A stretch of 64,000 nucleotides of DNA, taken from CALINB01 sp938045325. GTDB taxonomy: Bacteria; Pseudomonadota; Alphaproteobacteria; Rhodospirillales; CALINB01. Location: positions 124,001 through 188,000 of the forward strand of contig JAYNQW010000004.1 in NCBI GenBank assembly GCA_038114465.1, in the 5' to 3' direction. Below the pieces are notes generated by a model. That model made no database searches. It saw nothing but the letters and a program-made list of their open reading frames with translations, and was not told the DNA's origin. The position numbers and the translations under genes were made by a program. Shown here piece by piece: positions 7,830-17,524 of the stretch. Each line of letters starts with the position of its first letter. Position 1 is the first letter of the stretch.

Positions 7830-9152
7830 CTATTTATCCGCGATCTTCCAATCGAGATAATCTTTCTGAATGACCCGGACATCCTTGCCCGGCCGGCGGT
7901 CAACCATCAGTTGACCTTCTTTAAAGACCATTTGAAGCTTTTTGCGGTCTTGCAGAATTTTAATGTTTTTCAGCGGATCGCCATCCACAACGACGATATC
8001 GGCAAGCTTTCCTTTTTCGAGGGTGCCGATTTCATCTTCCATATGCAGCGCTTCGGCGGCGTTTTTCGTTGCCGTCATGATCGCGTCCATCGGTTTCATG
8101 CCAAGATCGGTATAAATTTCAAGCTCATAAGCATTAGTACCGAAGCCCGGTTCGTAACCCATGTCCGTACCCATGGCAATTTTGACGCCGCTTTCGTACA
8201 TCACTTGGAAGGTGTTGAAGCAATCCGGTTGAATCCGTTTCATCTTCACCAAGATAAATTCTGCCGTACCGATTTCCCGGCGGATATCGATGGCATGGTC
8301 CGTGCGGTGTGCCAAGGTCGGCGTCACGGGGACTTGTGCATCGACAATGCGGGCAATCGAGTCGTCATCATGAAACACCATATGCTCAATCGTATCGGCG
8401 CCGGCTTTCAAAGCCATCCGATGGGCATCCGGTGTAAAGCAGTGAATGGAGGCAAAATGCTCAACGGCATGCGCTTCATCGACCACGGCGTCGAGCTCTT
8501 CTTGCGTATGGTTACGAACGGTCGGCTCTTCTTTATCGGTGCCGCCGCCACCCGAAGCACAGGTTTTGATCCAGTCACAGCCGGTGAGCAGATTTTTCCG
8601 CGCCAAACCGCGTAAGGCATCGGCACCGTCTGCCGTCGTTCCCGGCGGGCGAATCGCCGCACGCGGCAGGATGAGATCCAAGTGCGAGCCCGTGCCGACG
8701 GCAAAGGCACCAATCACGAGACGGGGACCAGCCATAACGCCATTATTAATAGCATCGCGAACCGCGCACATTTCCTCCGTCACGAGGCCCCACGGGGTGA
8801 TGAAACCGAGGTCACGCAACGTCGTAAAGCCCATTTCCAAGCAGAGTTGAGCATGAAACAGTGCATAAAGTTGTTGCAGCTGCGGTGTAATTTCCCATTG
8901 CGCAACGCGGTAATTATTAAAAGTTAAATTATTAAACATGCAAAGATGGATATGAAGATCCATCATGCCCGGCATCAATGTCGCTTTCGGCACATTAATA
9001 ACCTCAGCACCTTTCGGCACCTTGACTTTGCTGGCGGGACCAACAGCTTGAATTTTTTTGCCTTTAATTACGATGACAGGGTTCTTAACGACTTCGCCTC
9101 CGTTGCCGTCAATTAATCGCCCACCTTTAATAACTGTTACATTAGCCGCCAT
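7830..9152 (-). CDS. Amidohydrolase family metal-dependent hydrolase
   Basis: This 440-residue amidohydrolase-superfamily protein has the beta-1 HxH pair (MDLHIHL) and a candidate carbamylated Lys in DWIKTCASGGGG. Further metal His appear in SIHCFTP and TIEHMVFHDD, and the catalytic Asp in MGTDMG. The C-terminus (GTLEKGKLADIVVVDGDPLKNI) is the usual return to the beta-sandwich. It belongs to the imidazolonepropionase/prolidase-like branch that hydrolyses cyclic amides, dipeptides or lactam-like bonds. No signal peptide. Its ribosome site GGAGGGATATCT precedes the ATG. It precedes the aldolase in the same direction; pathway unknown. Confidence 0.87.
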   Translation of the reverse strand: MAANVTVIKGGRLIDGNGGEVVKNPVIVIKGKKIQAVGPASKVKVPKGAEVINVPKATLMPGMMDLHIHLCMFNNLTFNNYRVAQWEITPQLQQLYALFHAQLCLEMGFTTLRDLGFITPWGLVTEEMCAVRDAINNGVMAGPRLVIGAFAVGTGSHLDLILPRAAIRPPGTTADGADALRGLARKNLLTGCDWIKTCASGGGGTDKEEPTVRNHTQEELDAVVDEAHAVEHFASIHCFTPDAHRMALKAGADTIEHMVFHDDDSIARIVDAQVPVTPTLAHRTDHAIDIRREIGTAEFILVKMKRIQPDCFNTFQVMYESGVKIAMGTDMGYEPGFGTNAYELEIYTDLGMKPMDAIMTATKNAAEALHMEDEIGTLEKGKLADIVVVDGDPLKNIKILQDRKKLQMVFKEGQLMVDRRPGKDVRVIQKDYLDWKIADK

Positions 9153-9480
9153 TAGAGATATCCCTCCAAAAAGTCAGATTTACATATTATCCACACGCCC
9201 CAGACTAGGGCGTGAGTCATTAGCGAAGATTCAAGTGAAACCGAAAAAAGCTTCCCCGGATTAAACTTGGTTTTCAGCCGTTTTATAACGCGGACAAAAC
9301 AATCGTCAATCTTGAAACATCACCATCGGTTTACCTTGTGCACCGATCTCATGATTGTGGAAAATCTTCCACGCAATAAAAGCGCCTCTTTTCCAATTGA
9401 AACAATGCCTTAGTTGAAATTGCCCGCACGAACCAAGAGAACTATATTCTTACCAAACCACACAGCCATAGGATCACACC
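9153..9480. other. 328-bp divergent intergenic region with a small hairpin
   Basis: This space separates the amidohydrolase (-) from prpF-like (+) and must hold both promoters. At 9194-9214 there is a 7-bp inverted repeat (CACGCCC with GGGCGTG, loop CAGACTA), placed about 42 bp upstream of the amidohydrolase start, which could be an operator or leader hairpin. I see no gene or other clear signal. Confidence 0.5.
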
Positions 9481-10602
9481 ATGCAAACCCGAATTCCCTG
9501 CGTCCACATGCGGGGCGGTACATCAAAAGGCCCGTTTTTTCATCTCTCAGACTTACCGGCCGACGAAGCAACCCGTGACGCAGTCCTGCTCTCCGCCATG
9601 GGCTCACCGGATATTTTGCAAACCAATGGGATTGGCGCGGCAACGCCCCTAACAAGTAAAGTTGCCATCATAAGCAAGTCAAAGCGTGATGATGCGGATT
9701 TGGATTATTTGTTTGCTCAGGTTGCGCTCGACAAACCTGTTGTCGATACAAACCCGAACTGTGGCAACATGCTCTCCGCCGTCGGCCCCTTCGGACTGGA
9801 AGAGGGCTTAATCAAAGCTGGTGATCCGGAAACCATCGTGAAGATATACAATGTCAACACGGATACGCTCATCGAGGCTGTCATCCAAACGCCCGGCGGC
9901 AATGTGACTTACGATGGCGATGCTTCTATTGACGGTGTTCCCGGTACCGCCGCACCGGTCATTTTAAACTTTTTAAACGCAGCCGGATCAAAATGTTCTT
10001 CAATGCTGCCAACGGGCAAACCCAAAGACATCATTGACGGCATCGAAGTATCTTGTGTCGATGTCGCCATGCCGATGGTTTTCGTCAAAGCCGAAGACAT
10101 GGGCAAAACCGGGCACGAAAGCAAAGCGGAACTCGATGCGGATAAAGAATTTTACAAAAAACTAGAAGATATTCGGCGAAAGGCTTCAAAACTCATGGGC
10201 CTCGGAGATGCTTCAGACAAAGTCATTCCAAAATTCGGCATCGTTGCCGCCCCCAAGAACGGTAGCATAACCGCACGTTACTTTGTTCCCTTTACTTGCC
10301 ATGCCGCGTTCGCCGTCACGGGAAGTTGTTGCGTCGCTTCTGCTGCCATCACGCCGGGAACGGTTGCCAATGATGTCGCCAAAATCGGCAACGCCGATAA
10401 GCAAATCGTGACTCTAGAACATCCAAGCGGATCAATTGACGTCAATGTTGAATTTGGCATGAAAGACGGTTTTCCCGATGTCAATCGCGTCGGCATTCTC
10501 AGAACGTGCCGCCGGTTATTCGAGGGACATGTTCTCATTCCTGAATCAGTTTGGCGCGGGCATGAGTCTGATGCACCCAAACATCAGGCCGCGGCAGAAT
10601 AG
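9481..10602 (+). CDS. PrpF family isomerase (methylaconitate isomerase / 4-oxalomesaconate tautomerase type)
   Basis: This 373-residue protein has the two-lobed PrpF/diaminopimelate-epimerase fold. Evidence is the start IPCVHMRGGTSKGPFF, the IGAATPLTSKVAII segment and the NPNCGNMLSAVGPF motif with its active Cys. PrpF moves double bonds in aconitate analogues. GalD, the 4-oxalomesaconate tautomerase, is in the same family and has nearly this length. The amidohydrolase and HpcH aldolase beside it are families also found in gallate/protocatechuate meta-cleavage, so a tricarboxylate intermediate is plausible. Its stop abuts the stop of the convergent TPR gene with no clear terminator. Confidence 0.88.
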   Translation: MQTRIPCVHMRGGTSKGPFFHLSDLPADEATRDAVLLSAMGSPDILQTNGIGAATPLTSKVAIISKSKRDDADLDYLFAQVALDKPVVDTNPNCGNMLSAVGPFGLEEGLIKAGDPETIVKIYNVNTDTLIEAVIQTPGGNVTYDGDASIDGVPGTAAPVILNFLNAAGSKCSSMLPTGKPKDIIDGIEVSCVDVAMPMVFVKAEDMGKTGHESKAELDADKEFYKKLEDIRRKASKLMGLGDASDKVIPKFGIVAAPKNGSITARYFVPFTCHAAFAVTGSCCVASAAITPGTVANDVAKIGNADKQIVTLEHPSGSIDVNVEFGMKDGFPDVNRVGILRTCRRLFEGHVLIPESVWRGHESDAPKHQAAAE

Positions 10603-12195
10603 TTATAAGTTGCCAGGTTTCGGCGACTTCCCGTACAAAAATGTCATGTTAATCCGGTGATTTTCATAACCCGGTTTAAAATCGATATCGTCTGTTCCGT
10701 GTAAAACATTTGAATGGAACAATACGGCTCGGTTGCAACCGTACGGCACATGAAATGATTCGGCATCCGGCTCAGCAATCACCTTCTGGAATTCGCTTTG
10801 CTTTTGCTCGCTCATTTCGCCAAGAAACTCTCTTGATACTTTCTTGTTCCACATAACCAATCCGCCGGTTTTCGGATCGTTGTTTGCCTCATCCGGCGTA
10901 ATCCAAAAATTAATACTGGCCGCGCCGTCATCACAATGCACGCCAAGGCCGGATTTATTTTTAAAATACTTGTATGCCCAACAGGACGTAAACGGATATG
11001 CCCCGAATAACTTCGGAAATGCGCTCTTGATATCCATGGCAATTTGAAAAATCAAAGGACAGGAAAACCCTGTCATCAAATTTGTTTCGATCTCATCTTC
11101 GTAATCGAGCAGACTCCAAACCGTTGAATTGAGACAGAACGCTCTTAATGCTTGCAGCGCCTCATCACGCAATAATCCGTCAAAGAACGTGAATCCGTGC
11201 GGGTTTTCGAAAAATTGCGCCTCGATTTCCTCCGTATCAAGCGAAGGCGATAGCGTACCTCCCTCAATGAGCGGGCTGTTTTCATGATAAACAATGCGAT
11301 TATACGTATTTTGCAAAAGCTGCGATGCCGGTGGATTTAATGCACTCAATTTTCCTTCGTAACAATCTCCAAGGCGATCATAAATCTCTCGGTATTCATC
11401 GATCAGGGTTAGATAATCTTTCGAAACTTTTTTCTGATTAATAAGATGATTGAGTTGATCGATGTCATGCTTAAGCTTCGTTTTGTTATAGCGGTTAAAT
11501 TCCACAAACTCGTCTAATGGGCGCGGCCCTATTGCCCGAAATGCCTTGATAGGCTCAATAAAATGCCGGGCCGCTTCCTCAAACTTCCCTTTTGCAACAA
11601 GCACCAACCCCAAGTCCGTGAAAACCTCTGTCGATTGTGGATCCAGACGAAGGCAATTCCGGTATGCGGCTTCCGCTTCATCGAACTGCTTTGCGGTCAC
11701 AAAGGCATTGCCCAAATTTCGATACGCGCCGGCATGATCTGGAGAATTTTGAATTACTTGCCGATATCGATGAACGGCATTTTCAATATCACCAGACTCC
11801 AAAAGCGCGTTGCCTAAGTTCAATAAAATTTCCGTATTATCAGGATCGCCCGATAATGCCTGCTCTAATACGGGGATGGCGTCCGCCGGTCGCCCAAGAT
11901 CAATCAAAACCAAGCCCAAATTTGCACCGGCCTGTGTCAAGGATGGGTCCAATACAATCGATTGTTGAAAATGATCGGCCGCACTTTCCAACCGGCCGAG
12001 CATGTATTGAGCGTTACCAAGCAAGCAATGAAAATCCGGATCATCCGGCTTTGCCGCAATGGCTTTCAGTAGATGTGTTTCGGCAAGCTCGGCAGAATCT
12101 TTTTCGAAGGCAATCAATGCGGCGAGATAATTTGCTTCGGCATCATCAGGAGCGGCGGCAAGAATTCGATTGCACACATCTTCCGCCTCAGCCAT
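10603..12195 (-). CDS. TPR-repeat protein with C-terminal 2OG-Fe(II) oxygenase domain
   Basis: At least 530 residues. About six TPR repeats fill residues 1-210 (for example LGNALLESGDIENAVHRYRQ and LGNAFVTAKQFDEAEAAYRN). The C-terminal 200 residues form a prolyl-4-hydroxylase-like oxygenase with HxD in GVHCDDGAASINFW, a distal His in HSNVLHGTDD and a 2-oxoglutarate Arg in HRINMTFLYG. Such fusions probably hydroxylate proteins bound by the TPRs. The start is uncertain: the frame stays open for 66 more bases and encodes EQALDNADELRRSGQ, which completes the first TPR helix. No ATG, GTG or TTG is found there, but an ATT at 12258 has GGAG 9 bases upstream. Confidence 0.82.
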   Translation of the reverse strand: MAEAEDVCNRILAAAPDDAEANYLAALIAFEKDSAELAETHLLKAIAAKPDDPDFHCLLGNAQYMLGRLESAADHFQQSIVLDPSLTQAGANLGLVLIDLGRPADAIPVLEQALSGDPDNTEILLNLGNALLESGDIENAVHRYRQVIQNSPDHAGAYRNLGNAFVTAKQFDEAEAAYRNCLRLDPQSTEVFTDLGLVLVAKGKFEEAARHFIEPIKAFRAIGPRPLDEFVEFNRYNKTKLKHDIDQLNHLINQKKVSKDYLTLIDEYREIYDRLGDCYEGKLSALNPPASQLLQNTYNRIVYHENSPLIEGGTLSPSLDTEEIEAQFFENPHGFTFFDGLLRDEALQALRAFCLNSTVWSLLDYEDEIETNLMTGFSCPLIFQIAMDIKSAFPKLFGAYPFTSCWAYKYFKNKSGLGVHCDDGAASINFWITPDEANNDPKTGGLVMWNKKVSREFLGEMSEQKQSEFQKVIAEPDAESFHVPYGCNRAVLFHSNVLHGTDDIDFKPGYENHRINMTFLYGKSPKPGNL

Positions 12196-12445
12196 TTGGC
12201 CGGACCGCCGCAGTTCATCGGCATTATCTAATGCCTGCTCGATCTCGAGTGATTGAATTTCAGTTTTCTCCTATCCCATGGAGTGAAGGCAGAAAAACAG
12301 CTTCGTTCAAAATATAACAAACGAAACCGAATACAACTATGCCAACGATTTTTCATGAATGCCTATGAGACGGGTCAATCGGGTTTTAGGCAATTGATTG
12401 CGGGTGTATAGTTCTATTCATCACATTTTTTGAGGACACATCGCC

Positions 12446-13915
12446 ATGAAACCGATGAACCTGCTTTTCATCATGTCGGACCAGCACAGCAACAAAATTT
12501 TAGGGTGCCACGGCCATCCGATTATCAAAACGCCTCATATGGACCGGCTTGCCGAACGAGGAACACGGTTTACCGATGCCTATTCCCAATCACCGGTCTG
12601 TGTACCTGCAAGAGCTTCCATCGCGACGGGCTTGTATGTTCACGAAAACAAAAATTGGTGTAACGCCCATTCTTATACCGGCGAAATCAAGGGGTGGGGA
12701 CACCGGCTTCAAGAGGGCGGCCATCATGTGCTTTCGATTGGCAAGTTGCATTATCGCAACGAGACCGATCCGACAGGGTTTGATGAACAAATCATCCCCA
12801 TGCATGTTGTCGAAGGGGTCGGCGATCTGTTAGGATCCGTTCGTGATCAAATTCCCTTACCCGTACGCCATAAAGGCAAAACGCTGAGCGAGCGTATTGG
12901 CCCCGGTGAATCGACATATACGAAATACGATAGCGATATTACAGAAAAAACCTGCGGTTGGCTGAGAACGGAGGCGCCTAAACATCAAGATAAACCATGG
13001 TGCCTTTTTTCTTCCCTTGTTTGCCCCCACCCGCCCTTCATCGCACCACCGGAATTTTACGCGCTCTATAATCCGGAAGAAATGCCGTTCGACAAAGGTG
13101 TTGGTGATGAAGATTTCAAACGCCACCCCTGGGTCGAGGAGCAACGCAATTGCCAATTCTTCGATCAGCATTTCAGGAATGAAACGCGCAAAATCGCCAT
13201 TGCCTCTTATTTCGGCACGACATCGTTTTTCGACGATAATCTTGGAAAAATCATGCGCGCCCTGGAAGAAACGGGACTCGATCAAAGCACCCGGGTCGTT
13301 TACACGAGCGACCATGGTGAGAACCTCGGCACCCGCGGGCTATGGGGCAAATCCAACTTATACGAAGAACCCGCCGCCATACCGATGATCATTGCCGGAC
13401 CGGATATCCCCGAAGGCCATGTCTGCACCACCCCGGTTTCTCATGTCGATTGTTACCAGACAATCCTTCACGGGGTCGGTTTGCCCCTAAACGATAAAGA
13501 AAAATCGATGCCGGGCCGGTCGATGTTTGAAATTGCTTCTAATCACAATGACCCCGAACGCATTGCTTTCTCCGAATATCACGCCATGGCAGCGGCAACC
13601 GGCGCGTTCATGCTGCGCAAAGGCCGCTATAAACTAATTTACTATGTTGATTACAAGCCTGAATTATTTGATTTGGAAGCTGACCCGGAAGAAACCATCA
13701 ATCTTGTAAGTGATCCGGCGCACAAAGATACGCTGAGTGATATCGAGCAAGAATTACGCAAGATTATCAACCCTGAGAAAACTGACCGGGAAGCCAAAGC
13801 TAGCCAAGCGGCCATCATTGAAAAACATGGCGGACGCGAAGCCATTATTCAACAAGGGGGCTTTGGAAATACCCCGGCACCCGGGGAAAAACCAGTATTT
13901 GCGGCTGGTCCGTAG
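12446..13915 (+). CDS. Type I sulfatase (choline-sulfatase-like)
   Basis: This 489-residue alkaline-phosphatase-superfamily sulfatase begins with a metal site (LLFIMSDQHS) and carries the formylglycine signature CVPAR at residues 52-56. The Cys would be oxidised to formylglycine. The C-terminal metal motif is YTSDHGENLGTRGLWGKSN. No signal peptide is visible, so it is probably cytoplasmic like choline sulfatases. It releases sulfate from a sulfate ester; the substrate is unknown. No formylglycine-generating enzyme gene is in the window. GAGGA lies about 9 bases before ATG 12446. It is followed in the same direction by a TctC-type binding protein, suggesting uptake of the ester or its product. 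Confidence 0.9.
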   Translation: MKPMNLLFIMSDQHSNKILGCHGHPIIKTPHMDRLAERGTRFTDAYSQSPVCVPARASIATGLYVHENKNWCNAHSYTGEIKGWGHRLQEGGHHVLSIGKLHYRNETDPTGFDEQIIPMHVVEGVGDLLGSVRDQIPLPVRHKGKTLSERIGPGESTYTKYDSDITEKTCGWLRTEAPKHQDKPWCLFSSLVCPHPPFIAPPEFYALYNPEEMPFDKGVGDEDFKRHPWVEEQRNCQFFDQHFRNETRKIAIASYFGTTSFFDDNLGKIMRALEETGLDQSTRVVYTSDHGENLGTRGLWGKSNLYEEPAAIPMIIAGPDIPEGHVCTTPVSHVDCYQTILHGVGLPLNDKEKSMPGRSMFEIASNHNDPERIAFSEYHAMAAATGAFMLRKGRYKLIYYVDYKPELFDLEADPEETINLVSDPAHKDTLSDIEQELRKIINPEKTDREAKASQAAIIEKHGGREAIIQQGGFGNTPAPGEKPVFAAGP

Positions 13916-14039
13916 ACCCTATTTTTGCCACATTTTTAAGGCACTCTTGTTGAATACCGCTTCTTTCGTTACTAATAGAGACGGTATAAAACCGGATAAC
14001 AATAAAATAAATATCATCACGCAATAGGGAGGAAATCGA

Positions 14040-15080
14040 ATGCGATTTTCATTAAAGACGACAGCTAAATTAAGTCTTGTCGGCTTCGCCGGCTTGGCTT
14101 TGATGGGCGGCACCATGGATGCTGCGCATGCTTGGAAGCCCTCGAAAAAGCTCGAAATTGTAACTCATGTAGCAACCGGTTCTTCGACATACGCTTTTGC
14201 AAAAGCCGTCGAAAAATCGATCAAGAAACAACTTAAACATGGTGTCAAAGTGACCTCGATCCGCGGTGCACGCGGCGACCGGGCTCGCCGTCATCTGCGC
14301 ATCAAAAACAAAGGCAATAATCACATGATGCAAGTGATTACGCCTTCGCAGGTTAACAACCCCATTCTCGCAGAACAAAAAACGCGTCCGTGGCACTTTG
14401 AGCCGCTGGCCGTTATGGTTGTAACCCCGCTTTTGTTTACGGTGAATGCCAAAGAATCCCGTTTTGGCAAAGGACCGTACAAATCGATGAAGCAGGTTTT
14501 TGACATCGCCAAGAAGAAACCGATGAAACTTATCCATGGCGGAAACTCCATGGGTACGGTGGCATCCCTCGTTCATATTATGATCGAGAAAGAACTCGGC
14601 ATTAAAATGACGTTCACGCCGTTTGAATCCGTCGGCATCACAGAGCTGCTGGGTAACCACATTGATTTCATCATGCAAAATCCGGCGCAGGTCAATAACT
14701 TGGTCAAAGCCGGCCGCTTTAAGATTCTCGGCGCTTCCGAGAAACTCGGCGGCTACCCGAATGTTAAAACCTACGCCGAACAAGGCTTCAATTTTAAAGT
14801 CTTGAAACAGTATCGCGGTTTGTGGATGCCGAAAGGCGTGTCAAAAGAAGCCATCAAATACTGGATGGCCGCTTTGCAAAAAGTTCGCAAGGATAAAGAT
14901 TTTGTAAACTATGTTACGAAAAACAATCTGACAGCTGTTTGGACACCTCGTGCCAAGCTTGCAAAAATGCTTAAAGAAGAATTCGACGCCTATTGGGAAC
15001 TTGATCACAAGCTCAACCTGATCGGTAAGAAGATCAAAAAAATGGGCAAAAAGAAAAAGAAGAAAAAGAAAAGCAGTTAA
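14040..15080 (+). CDS. Tripartite tricarboxylate transporter substrate-binding protein (TctC/Bug family)
   Basis: This 346-residue periplasmic binding protein has a signal peptide over residues 1-31 (KTTAKLSLVGFAGLALMGG, cleavage after AHA). The Bug-family core follows: THVATGSSTYAFAKAV, THFTPFESV-like ligand loop (MTFTPFESVG) and GLWMPKGVSKEA near the C-terminus. These bind carboxylates, often orphans that share membrane subunits encoded elsewhere; no TctA or TctB gene is present. The last ten residues are nearly all Lys (GKKKKKKKKSS), which is odd for an exported protein. A GGGAGGAAAT ribosome site precedes it and a strong terminator follows. Confidence 0.88.
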   Translation: MRFSLKTTAKLSLVGFAGLALMGGTMDAAHAWKPSKKLEIVTHVATGSSTYAFAKAVEKSIKKQLKHGVKVTSIRGARGDRARRHLRIKNKGNNHMMQVITPSQVNNPILAEQKTRPWHFEPLAVMVVTPLLFTVNAKESRFGKGPYKSMKQVFDIAKKKPMKLIHGGNSMGTVASLVHIMIEKELGIKMTFTPFESVGITELLGNHIDFIMQNPAQVNNLVKAGRFKILGASEKLGGYPNVKTYAEQGFNFKVLKQYRGLWMPKGVSKEAIKYWMAALQKVRKDKDFVNYVTKNNLTAVWTPRAKLAKMLKEEFDAYWELDHKLNLIGKKIKKMGKKKKKKKKSS

Positions 15081-15091
15081 CAAATTAAAGC

Positions 15092-15134
15092 TTACCCCCG
15101 CTCGGTTCCCAAACCAGCGGGGGTAATGCTTTTT
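15092..15134 (+). terminator. Rho-independent terminator after the TctC-type gene
   Basis: A perfect 11-bp stem (TTACCCCCGCT with AGCGGGGGTAA), 13-base loop and a TGCTTTTT tail lie directly after the stop codon. Confidence 0.88.
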
Positions 15135-15263
15135 AGAAACACTTTCCCTTTACGAATTCGATTTTTTCCCTAACATTGATAAATCAATGAAATTGGGCCA
15201 CAACCCAACACGAAATACTCGCTTCATCTCAAGCAAAAATTCTTCAACGGGGAGACACTTGCC

Positions 15264-16946
15264 TTGACGAAAACCAGCCAAGCTCTCGTTCAAACAATGA
15301 TTGACGCAGGTGCTCAAAGGGCCTTCACCTTGCCGGGGCTCGGCATTACATGGACCTTAGACGCCTTTCATGAAAAAAAGGATGAATTTGATGTCATCCT
15401 GACCCGGACGGAGCAAATCGCATCCGTGATGGCCCAGGTCACCGGCCGCCTGACTGGCCGACCCGGTGTATTTATGGGGCAAGGCCCGTTTGCCTCGACA
15501 ATTGGCGGCTTCGGTATTCTTGAAGCGTATTTTTCCGGCTCGCCGATGGTGATCCTCACCGAAACGTCCGATTATGACGGCTTCGGTCAGTACGGCGTCT
15601 ACCAAACCATGACCGGTGATTACGGCGGCGCGGATATTCAATCCATGCTCAAGGGCATGACGAAATACAGCACCTATGCGACCGAACCGCAGGATGCCGT
15701 CTACGGACTACAGATGGCATTCAAGCACGCGACCTTGCCCCGCAGTGGGCCGGCAGCCGTGATTATGAAAAGCGGCATTGTCCGGCAAGATGTTCCCGAA
15801 GATGCACGTGCAAAACTTTATCCGATAGACGGTTATCTTGCCTACACCCCGCCCGTGGTCGACAAATCCGCAATCGAAAAAATTGCAACCCTGATTAACG
15901 AAGCAAAAAACCCTGCCATTATTGCCGGGAACGGCGTATTGGCCGCAAACGCGACTAAAACATTGCACGCCATTGCCGAGAAAACCGGCGCCATGGTGGC
16001 GACCAGCTACAATGCCAAAGGGTGCGTGGATGAAACCGCTGATTTTGCCGTCGGCATGATGGGAACCTGGGGCTGCAAAACCGCCAATCGGTCCGTTGCT
16101 TCCGCCGATGTCATTATCATGGTTGGCGTCAGCATGGGACCGGATTACACCCGGTTCCGCGATGCCGATATGATACGCCCCGGCGATCAAACCTTGGTTC
16201 AAATCGATATCGATCCGCGTAATGCCGGCTGGGTGTATCCGGTAGACCTGGCCGTGACAGCCGATGCCGCCGATGCCTTGCAGGCCTTGAGCGAGACTTC
16301 GCTGAAATCCGACTCACGGGATCAACGGGTCAAACACATTGCAAAGATCAAAGATGAAACCGGCTACAATGCCGTTCCCGATCTTCCGGCGGCACAAGGC
16401 AGCGTTCATCACGTTGACGTCGTAAAGGCATTTCAAAAATTCTTAGGCCCTGATGATTATTTAACGTTGGATGCCGGTGCCAACCGCATTTGGACGACAA
16501 ACAGTCTGCGCATTAAACACCCCGGCCAGCTGGTCGTTCCCGGCGGAATCGGCGGTATGGGCTGGGGCCCCCCGGCGGCGGCGGCCGTCAAATTGGTGCA
16601 TCCGGACAAACGTGTCACCAGTCTTGCCGGTGACGGTGGCTTTTCAACATCCATGCAGGTTTTATCGACCTGCATTCAGCAAGATTTATCGGTTGTCTTT
16701 GTAGTTTCAAACAATCAAGGGCTTGGCATGGTTCGCGACAATACCGGCGATAATCATGTCGCCGTTGATTTTGATAATGTTGATTTTGCCAAAGTCGCCG
16801 AAGGTTTTGGGTGCCGGGGCATGACCGTCACACAACCCGATCAAATTTGTGATGCCCTTGAAGAGGCTCACCGCGCCGGCGGCCCCGTCGTCGTTAATGT
16901 GAGTGTTGATCCCGAAGCAAGTCACCACTTAGCAATGGATGCATAA
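15264..16946 (+). CDS. ThDP-dependent enzyme, acetolactate synthase-like
   Basis: This 560-residue three-domain ThDP enzyme has an activating Glu50 (TRTEQIAS), a middle domain (PAIIAGNGVLAANATK) and a C-terminal cofactor motif (SLAGDGGFSTSMQVL, ending FVVSNNQGLGM). It is equal in size to benzoylformate or acetolactate enzymes but I cannot assign a substrate. The start is TTG at 15264, set by GGGGAG 9 bases upstream. It is followed after 18 bp by a carboxymuconolactone decarboxylase family gene, so the two likely share a transcript. With xsc in the same region, a sulfopyruvate or 2-keto acid decarboxylase role is possible; this is inference only. Confidence 0.85.
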   Translation: MTKTSQALVQTMIDAGAQRAFTLPGLGITWTLDAFHEKKDEFDVILTRTEQIASVMAQVTGRLTGRPGVFMGQGPFASTIGGFGILEAYFSGSPMVILTETSDYDGFGQYGVYQTMTGDYGGADIQSMLKGMTKYSTYATEPQDAVYGLQMAFKHATLPRSGPAAVIMKSGIVRQDVPEDARAKLYPIDGYLAYTPPVVDKSAIEKIATLINEAKNPAIIAGNGVLAANATKTLHAIAEKTGAMVATSYNAKGCVDETADFAVGMMGTWGCKTANRSVASADVIIMVGVSMGPDYTRFRDADMIRPGDQTLVQIDIDPRNAGWVYPVDLAVTADAADALQALSETSLKSDSRDQRVKHIAKIKDETGYNAVPDLPAAQGSVHHVDVVKAFQKFLGPDDYLTLDAGANRIWTTNSLRIKHPGQLVVPGGIGGMGWGPPAAAAVKLVHPDKRVTSLAGDGGFSTSMQVLSTCIQQDLSVVFVVSNNQGLGMVRDNTGDNHVAVDFDNVDFAKVAEGFGCRGMTVTQPDQICDALEEAHRAGGPVVVNVSVDPEASHHLAMDA

Positions 16947-16964
16947 AAATCTAAGGAGAAAAGT

Positions 16965-17516
16965 ATGAGCCGATTAGAAACATTAACCCCTGAGACGATG
17001 ACGGAAGAACAGCGTAAAGTTCATGATGACATCGTTGCCGGACCGCGCGGCAAAATGACGTTGCCAATGAACGCTTGGCTGCGCAGTCCGCCATTTGCCG
17101 ATGGCGCGCAAAACTTAGGGGCGTTCATCCGCTGGGGCTCAACCCTCGATGCCCGGCACGTCGAGCTCGCCATTCTCATTATGTTGCGCTATTGGACAGC
17201 ACAACCGGCTTGGTATTCGCATGTTCAGCACGGCCTGAAAGCCGGTTTGGAGCTGGAAATCATTGACGCGATTAAGGAAATCAAACGGCCGGATTTCAAA
17301 CGATCCGATGATGAGGCCTTGTTTGATTTTTGCGTTTCGCTCATTCTTGACCACGAAGTGCCCGACGAAGCTTATGATGCTGCCGTAAAAGAATTCGGGG
17401 AACGGGGCGTTATGGAGATCATCGGCGTGATCGGTTATTACTGCATCACATCGATGACCTTAAAGGCCTTTCGTGTTCCCATGCAGGAAGGTGTCGAACC
17501 TCAGCTTAAGGACTAG
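16965..17516 (+). CDS. Carboxymuconolactone decarboxylase (CMD) family protein
   Basis: This 183-residue all-helical protein of the CMD/AhpD superfamily contains LDARHVELAILIMLRYWTAQ and a YSHVQHGLKAG helix typical of the family. The CxxC pair of AhpD peroxidases is absent, so it is not a disulfide-type peroxidase and more likely a decarboxylase-type or binding member. An AAGGAGAAAAGT ribosome site precedes ATG 16965. It follows the ThDP enzyme at 18 bp and probably works in the same route. It converges on the bicupin genes with only 8 bp between stops. Confidence 0.85.
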   Translation: MSRLETLTPETMTEEQRKVHDDIVAGPRGKMTLPMNAWLRSPPFADGAQNLGAFIRWGSTLDARHVELAILIMLRYWTAQPAWYSHVQHGLKAGLELEIIDAIKEIKRPDFKRSDDEALFDFCVSLILDHEVPDEAYDAAVKEFGERGVMEIIGVIGYYCITSMTLKAFRVPMQEGVEPQLKD

Positions 17517-17524
17517 CTTTTCGT

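Noticed and set aside
7803..8615. 270-codon open frame on the plus strand
   Set aside because: It is antisense to the amidohydrolase gene, whose motifs are clear; the plus-strand protein has no recognisable domain and is a codon-bias shadow.
9194..9214. Hairpin as a riboswitch
   Set aside because: A single 7-bp stem without a second conserved helix or expression platform; not enough to call a riboswitch.
14070..14783. 237-codon minus-strand frame
   Set aside because: Shadow of the TctC-type gene; no domain, improbable composition.
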